From an uncultured Chromatiaceae bacterium (lineage in GTDB: Bacteria; Pseudomonadota; Gammaproteobacteria; Enterobacterales; Alteromonadaceae): a stretch of 17,428 nucleotides of DNA. Positions 13,767 to 17,428 of this stretch are shown here, one piece after another. The first letter of the stretch is position 1. Each line of letters begins with the position of its first letter. The stretch spans positions 1 through 17,428 of the forward strand of contig CAMLSF010000078.1 in NCBI GenBank assembly GCA_946482615.1. The letters are read 5' to 3'. A program made the translations under genes and the position numbers. Under the pieces are notes generated by a model. The model made no database searches. It had not been told where the DNA came from and was given only the letters and a program-made list of their open reading frames with translations.

Positions 13767-15227
13767 TTGACCCAACACCCAACACAGCTGGCGGCAGCAG
13801 AGCCAAGCTTTTATTTTTACGACTATGAAACCTGGGGCGCGGATCCGAAAAAAGACCGCCCTGCCCAGTTTGGTGGTATTCGCACAGATTTAGATTTAAA
13901 CCCTATTGGCGAACCCGATATGTGGTATTGCCAGTTGGCGAACGATTATTTGCCTCATCCGGTAGCAGCTCTGATCACTGGCCTGACGCCACAGCTCTGT
14001 AATCAAAAAGGTTTGCCTGAAACCGAATTTTGCCGCCGTATTTTAGAGCGTTTCAGCCAACCCAATACCTGTGTGCTTGGCTACAACAGCTTACGATTTG
14101 ACGATGAAGTCACGCGTTACAGCCTGTACCGTAACTTCTACGAGCCTTACGGTCGTGAATGGCAACAAGGCAACAGCAGATGGGATTTAATCGACATAGT
14201 GCGCGCCTGTTATGCGCTGCGCCCAGAAGGCATCGTCTGGCCGGAAAAAGCCGATGGCAGCCCAAGCTTTAAATTAGAAGACTTAACCAAAGCCAATGGT
14301 CTATCGCATCAACGCGCACACGATGCGTTGTCTGATGTATACGCCACTATTGCCATTGCCAAACTGGTGAAAGAAAAACAACCGAAGTTGTTTCAGTACC
14401 TACTGGAGCTACGCAAAAAAACTGAAGTCAGTAAGTTATTTGATTTAGTCAATTTAACGCCTCTGGTGCATGTGTCGGGCCGCTTCCCTGCTATTCAGGG
14501 TTGTGCCAGCTGGATAGTGCCTTTAGCGCCGCATCCAACTAATAAAAACGCCGTGGTTTGTTACAACCTGCAAGCCGACCCAACACCTTTATTGGAGCTG
14601 GATTTAGCTTCATTGCAGCAGCTGTTGTACACCAAAACCGCAGATTTGGATGAAGACCAGCAAAGGCTTGGCTTAAAACTGATTCATATCAATAAGTGCC
14701 CAGTGCTTGCCCCTGCTAAAACCTTGTCAGAACAACGTGCTGCCGATTTAGGCATAGACAGAGCCGCTTGCCTGAAGCATCTGGACTGGTTGCGGCAAAA
14801 CCGCTCTGCTATTCAGCCTAAGGTGATGGAGCTGTATCAGCTGCCGACAGACTACAGTGTGGAGACTAATCCGGACTATCAGCTGTACAGCGGTTTTATC
14901 TCCAACGAAGATAAACAGCGGATGGAGCAGCTGCATCAAATGAGCGCCGACCAACTTGCGTCCAATCCGGTGCTTTTTAGTGAAGACAGATTAAATCAGT
15001 TGCTGTTTTTATACCGTGCCCGCAACTACCCGCACAGCCTGACCGATCAGGAACAACAACGCTGGCAACGCTATCGCAGCGACAAACTAACCCATGGCCT
15101 GGATAAACCTAATTTAACTTTTGAAGAATTTGGTTTGGCGCTGGAAAATCTGGCGCATGAAGCAGGTGATGACGTGAAAAAAATGAATATCCTCAAAGCC
15201 TTGTATCAATACGCTCAAAGTTTATAA
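13767..15227 (+). CDS. sbcB: Exodeoxyribonuclease I (SbcB)
   Basis: 486 residues, close to the 475 of E. coli ExoI and similar along its full length. This DEDDh exonuclease digests single-stranded DNA 3' to 5' in recombination and mismatch repair. The catalytic residues sit at a constant +4 offset from E. coli: D19 and E21 (YDYETWG), D112 (LRFDDEVTR), H185 and D190 (AHDALSDVYA). Conserved blocks such as NSRWDLIDI, CYALRPEGI, LTKANG, HINKCPVLA and YRARNYP are present, covering the exonuclease, SH3-like and C-terminal helical domains. No ATG is available in frame near the expected N-terminus; the start is taken as TTG 13767. A five-codon frame ATG 13753-TGA 13770 overlaps this TTG, so translation may be coupled. 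A strong terminator follows. Confidence 0.97.
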   Translation: MTQHPTQLAAAEPSFYFYDYETWGADPKKDRPAQFGGIRTDLDLNPIGEPDMWYCQLANDYLPHPVAALITGLTPQLCNQKGLPETEFCRRILERFSQPNTCVLGYNSLRFDDEVTRYSLYRNFYEPYGREWQQGNSRWDLIDIVRACYALRPEGIVWPEKADGSPSFKLEDLTKANGLSHQRAHDALSDVYATIAIAKLVKEKQPKLFQYLLELRKKTEVSKLFDLVNLTPLVHVSGRFPAIQGCASWIVPLAPHPTNKNAVVCYNLQADPTPLLELDLASLQQLLYTKTADLDEDQQRLGLKLIHINKCPVLAPAKTLSEQRAADLGIDRAACLKHLDWLRQNRSAIQPKVMELYQLPTDYSVETNPDYQLYSGFISNEDKQRMEQLHQMSADQLASNPVLFSEDRLNQLLFLYRARNYPHSLTDQEQQRWQRYRSDKLTHGLDKPNLTFEEFGLALENLAHEAGDDVKKMNILKALYQYAQSL

Positions 15228-15238
15228 GTGTTTCATTT

Positions 15239-15275
15239 AAAAGCCCGTTTTCCGGCGGGCTTTTAATTATTTTTA
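15239..15275 (+). terminator. Intrinsic terminator of sbcB
   Basis: AAAAGCCCG (15239-15247) pairs with CGGGCTTTT (15256-15264) around an 8-base loop, followed by AATTATTTTTAT. Confidence 0.8.
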
Positions 15276-15370
15276 TCCTTCTGTTACAACGCCATCTATG
15301 TTTCAAAACAGACTTCTGCTAGCCTGCGCACAGTAATTAACCATTGTTGTTTTTGGGTGCGGAGTCTGAG

Positions 15371-16393
15371 ATGAAGTTGTGGTCAAAAATCAAAGTGATG
15401 TTATGTAGTTTGTTATTAACAGGCTGTTTTGCTCCGGCTTTATTAATGACATCACAGGCCCAGCTTCTGGGTGAATTGTTTCGCCCTCTGGTAGGTTTTA
15501 ACCCGCTTGAAGTCAAACTCTTTGAAAACCCGCTGATCCGCGACCCTATGGTGGCTTTAATGGGAGAAGATAATTACCGCACAGCCGTTACTTTATTAAA
15601 TACAGCCACAGCTATTCAGCAACAAGGCCCGCTGTATTTTGTCGTATCAGAACACTCCCCTTTGCCTCATCTGGCAGAAAAAGCCGGTTTTGTCTGGAAC
15701 TCAGAACACAACCAAATGGCTATTTTGCTGGTGTCCGGCGGCAAAACCGAAATCTTTAATCAGGTGGTGGAAGGTGCAGCAGGCAAAATAGCTCCAAGCT
15801 GGCCCAAAGAGCTGGTCGAGTACACCAGCCCGGAAAAACTAAAACAAAAAGCCGTGGCTGCAGCAGCAGGTAAGCTCGGTGAAGGCCTGGGCTTATCGGA
15901 AGAGCAGCAAGCGTTGATGGAAACAGGTTTATCCGGTGGTTCAGTGCAAAACGCGCTGGAGGAAAACTTAAAACAAAAAGCCATGGACCCGGTGGAAGAA
16001 ATTAAACAAAAAGTGGAAGCTGGCAAAGCAGAGCTATTAAGTGCACCTAAGCAACGTTTTACTGAAATGACCCAGGAAGCAGTGCCGACGGAAGATGATG
16101 TAGTGAAACAATTCACCGGCAAATCAGCCGACGAGTTAAAAGCAGCAAAAAAATACGTTGAAGATGCCAAAGCCAGAGCGGACGCCAATCAGAAAAAACC
16201 AGTTTCCACAGTCAAAGACAAAGCCACTTTGGAAAAAGAAGCCAAACAGTGGGCCAAAGACAAAGCCAATAAAAAAGCAGACCAAACCCGCGCCCCGGCT
16301 GACGAGTTACTGAATGAGCTGACCGAAGAAGTAAAACAAAAAACGACGTTGCCAACACCTGCGCCTGTGAAGAAAAAGGATGGTGGGGAGTAG
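15371..16393 (+). CDS. Uncharacterised lipoprotein with long charged helical tail
   Basis: 340 residues from ATG 15371, which has GGAG about 7 bases upstream; an upstream in-frame TTG (15344) is less likely. The N-terminus is a lipoprotein signal: basic MKLWSKIK, a hydrophobic stretch, and lipobox L16-T-G-C19. Phe at +2 points to the outer membrane rather than retention in the inner membrane. Residues 20-140 look like a folded domain (LFRPLVGFNPLEVKLFENPLIRD and a strand-rich GPLYFVVSEHS...MAILLVSGGKTEIF). From about 145 the sequence is Lys/Glu/Ala-rich and helical, with LKQKA occurring twice and similar EEIKQK, EEVKQK units, probably coiled-coil or extended. I do not recognise the family. 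A periplasm-facing envelope role is inference from the signal. It stands alone between terminators. Confidence 0.85.
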   Translation: MKLWSKIKVMLCSLLLTGCFAPALLMTSQAQLLGELFRPLVGFNPLEVKLFENPLIRDPMVALMGEDNYRTAVTLLNTATAIQQQGPLYFVVSEHSPLPHLAEKAGFVWNSEHNQMAILLVSGGKTEIFNQVVEGAAGKIAPSWPKELVEYTSPEKLKQKAVAAAAGKLGEGLGLSEEQQALMETGLSGGSVQNALEENLKQKAMDPVEEIKQKVEAGKAELLSAPKQRFTEMTQEAVPTEDDVVKQFTGKSADELKAAKKYVEDAKARADANQKKPVSTVKDKATLEKEAKQWAKDKANKKADQTRAPADELLNELTEEVKQKTTLPTPAPVKKKDGGE

Positions 16394-16450
16394 GTTTTTA
16401 GACCCTATTTTTCTTAACAAGAGAGCAACTAAACTGAGCACATGTATTAC

Positions 16451-16479
16451 TTGTTCAGTGCTTTCGTTAGGCCTATACT
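16451..16479 (+). promoter_or_regulatory. Promoter of ccdAB
   Basis: TTGTTC (16451-16456) and TATACT (16474-16479) are separated by 17 bases. Transcription would begin near 16486, inside the candidate operator. Confidence 0.65.
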
Positions 16480-16481
16480 CA

Positions 16482-16502
16482 ATGCGCATAGACAATACGC
16501 AT
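16482..16502. promoter_or_regulatory. Candidate CcdA-CcdB operator
   Basis: The 8-base palindrome ATGCGCAT (16482-16489) is followed by another CGCAT (16498-16502), which also makes an ATGCG/CGCAT inverted repeat. It overlaps the expected transcription start, a position that suits autorepression by the CcdA-CcdB complex, as known for this family. Confidence 0.5.
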
Positions 16503-16512
16503 CGGTTACCTT

Positions 16513-16758
16513 ATGAAAACAACATACAGCTCACAAGCGCCAAAAAAGGCAACCAACCTTAGCTTAAACAGCGAGTTATTAGCTGAAGCGAAAAGGCTGA
16601 ACATCAACCTGTCAGCGACTATGGAAAAAGCCCTTGAACTTGAAGTTAGTCAACGATTAAAGGCAGAGTGGCTTGAACAAAATGCTGATGCTATCGCTGC
16701 CTGTAATGAGCTAACAGAAAAGCATGGGCTATTCTCTGACTCGTTCCGCGTGTTCTGA
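16513..16758 (+). CDS. ccdA: CcdA antitoxin
   Basis: 81 residues. The N-terminal half (about 10-45, ATNLSLNSELLAEAKRLNINLSATMEKAL) is a ribbon-helix-helix DNA-binding dimer domain. The C-terminal tail (about 50-81, with AEWLEQNADAIAACNELTEKHG and a closing FSDSFRVF) matches the CcdB-wrapping, protease-sensitive region of CcdA. It neutralises CcdB and represses the operon. The stop codon overlaps the ccdB start as TGATG. No purine-rich ribosome site precedes the ATG (GGTTACCTT), so initiation may be weak, which would favour a low antitoxin level and fast response to loss. Confidence 0.93.
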   Translation: MKTTYSSQAPKKATNLSLNSELLAEAKRLNINLSATMEKALELEVSQRLKAEWLEQNADAIAACNELTEKHGLFSDSFRVF

Positions 16759-17075
16759 TGTCGCAATTCACCCTCTACCAAAACACAGACACAACTACAG
16801 CTAAAACATACCCGTATTTTATTGATGTTCAAAGTGATTTACTTGAATCACTGAATACTCGTCTTGTTGTACCACTCACACCTTTGGCTCTTATGGATAA
16901 AAAGGCCCCTCAGCATCTATGCCCAAAAATTCATTTAGAGGCTGGCGATTTTGTAATTCTGACTCACCAAATGACCAGTGTCCCAACTAAACTCCTGATA
17001 ACTCCTGTGACCAACTTACAAGCTTTCAGAGACGATATTATTGCTGCTATAGATTTCCTGATCACTGGGATATAA
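16758..17075 (+). CDS. ccdB: CcdB toxin (DNA gyrase poison)
   Basis: 105 residues, against 101 for F-plasmid CcdB, and recognisable throughout: QFTLYQN, YFIDVQSDLL, LVVPLTPLALM, HLCPKIHLE, VILTHQMTSVP and IIAAIDFLITGI. CcdB traps GyrA in cleaved complexes. The C-terminus is I102-T103-G104-I105, where F-plasmid CcdB has W-G-I; this is the Vibrio fischeri-type ending, in which the Trp is naturally replaced while Gly-Ile is kept, so it is not evidence of inactivation. The reading frame is intact and translationally coupled to ccdA. Toxin and antitoxin being whole suggests a working chromosomal module. Confidence 0.95.
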   Translation: MSQFTLYQNTDTTTAKTYPYFIDVQSDLLESLNTRLVVPLTPLALMDKKAPQHLCPKIHLEAGDFVILTHQMTSVPTKLLITPVTNLQAFRDDIIAAIDFLITGI

Positions 17076-17166
17076 AAGTAATTTTCCAATCCTGTAGCTC
17101 TGCTCACATCGCGCCCTTTCACAATTTATTTATCCGCTTAACGTTTTTTTGCACAAAAGCCTGTTG

Positions 17167-17192
17167 CGCCAAATTGGCGTGGTGTCCACCAC
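17167..17192. promoter_or_regulatory. Two adjoining palindromes upstream of the last gene (candidate operator)
   Basis: CGCCAAATTGGCG (17167-17179) is a perfect 6-bp inverted repeat around one base. It shares its last G with GTGGTGTCCACCAC (17179-17192), a perfect 6-bp inverted repeat around two bases. A TATAAA lies at 17206-17211 and further TGGCG copies at 17217-17221 and 17236-17240. This could be an operator for the gene at 17275 or structure after ccdB. Confidence 0.5.
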
Positions 17193-17274
17193 AAATTCAT
17201 GTTTTTATAAAAGCATTGGCGAACAAACCAACGTCTGGCGGTGCAAACCCCAGCAATACTAATCAGGAGTTTTT

Positions 17275-17428
17275 ATGCGCAAGGGGCAAGTTGCTGTTTT
17301 TTATATTGTGTTTTTGATTGTTGCACTTTTTAGCCAGCAAGTGTTGGCAGTCAATGAAGTAAAGCCACACAAAGATATTGAGTGGGTGAAGGTGAAAGGT
17401 TTTTCGTTGACCACCGACATCTACAGTC
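17275..17428 (+). CDS. Secreted protein, N-terminal part, probable alpha/beta hydrolase (partial)
   Basis: Only the first 51 codons lie in the window. ATG 17275 is preceded by AGGAG 5 bases away. A signal peptide is clear: MRKGQVAVFYIVFLIVALFS followed by QQVLA, cleavage near residue 25. The mature start ends in EWVKVKGFSLTTDIYS, which resembles the opening strand of alpha/beta hydrolase esterases (typically followed by a proline-rich turn and HGGG). The catalytic region is beyond the edge, so the family call is tentative, whereas the exported nature is well supported. Confidence 0.7.
   Translation, partial: MRKGQVAVFYIVFLIVALFSQQVLAVNEVKPHKDIEWVKVKGFSLTTDIYS

Noticed and set aside
15760..16188. 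142-codon open frame on the minus strand
   Set aside because: It lies wholly opposite the lipoprotein tail, and its Ser/Ala/Phe-rich composition is the reverse-complement shadow of Lys/Glu/Ala codons.
16758..17075. CcdB inactivated by loss of the C-terminal Trp
   Set aside because: The ITGI ending is the normal form in V. fischeri-type chromosomal CcdB, with Gly-Ile kept.
17076..17274. Possible integron attC site beside ccdAB (GCTTAAC fits RYYYAAC near 17136)
   Set aside because: No GTTRRRY core follows at the proper distance and the palindromes do not form an attC-like arm structure.
1..17428. CRISPR array, tRNA, rRNA, transposon or phage integrase
   Set aside because: No regularly spaced repeats, no cloverleaf or rRNA sequence seen, and no transposase or integrase-like protein in any frame.

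Overview
The window looks like a chromosomal segment of a marine or freshwater gammaproteobacterium. HrpA, exonuclease I and endonuclease I closely resemble enterobacterial and Vibrio proteins, the toxin-antitoxin pair is of the Vibrio fischeri CcdAB kind, and base composition is moderate with alteromonad-like codon use (inference: an Alteromonadales or Rheinheimera-like organism; no 16S or other marker is present to prove it).

Layout. At 1-1069 (minus strand, cut by the left edge) lies the N-terminal part of a protein with a divergent HD phosphohydrolase-type domain of the sort usually joined to an Hsp90/GHKL-like ATPase in bacterial conflict systems. This is the most accessory-looking item. 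Its divergent neighbour (1306-1884) is an exported LprI/MliC-type lysozyme-inhibitor-like protein. From 1906 to 9418 everything is on the minus strand: a PilZ protein, a stand-alone receiver-domain response regulator, the giant RNA helicase HrpA, a two-CBS-domain protein, an exported isoaspartyl peptidase/asparaginase and a secreted endonuclease I. A 328-base divergent intergenic region follows, then a receiver-TPR response regulator (plus). Convergent to that is a two-gene minus-strand unit (nucleoside deaminase then DUF1543). Next come three plus-strand genes, each with its own terminator or promoter signals: a short-chain dehydrogenase, sbcB (exonuclease I) and an uncharacterised outer-membrane lipoprotein. 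The right end carries a ccdAB toxin-antitoxin operon with a clear promoter/operator, and the first 51 codons of a secreted protein, probably an alpha/beta hydrolase.

How the genes work together. Most are housekeeping or single-gene units rather than one pathway. Sensible groupings are the PilZ protein and the single-domain response regulator (signalling; each has its own good promoter), deaminase plus DUF1543 (12-base gap, clear operon), and ccdA plus ccdB (TGATG overlap). I do not see a complete, clearly new multi-gene system. The best candidates for a closer look are the edge HD-domain gene, the altered MliC domain, the orphan lipoprotein, and several unexplained intergenic palindromes and repeats, which may be operators. 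Promoter and operator calls are by-eye pattern matches.
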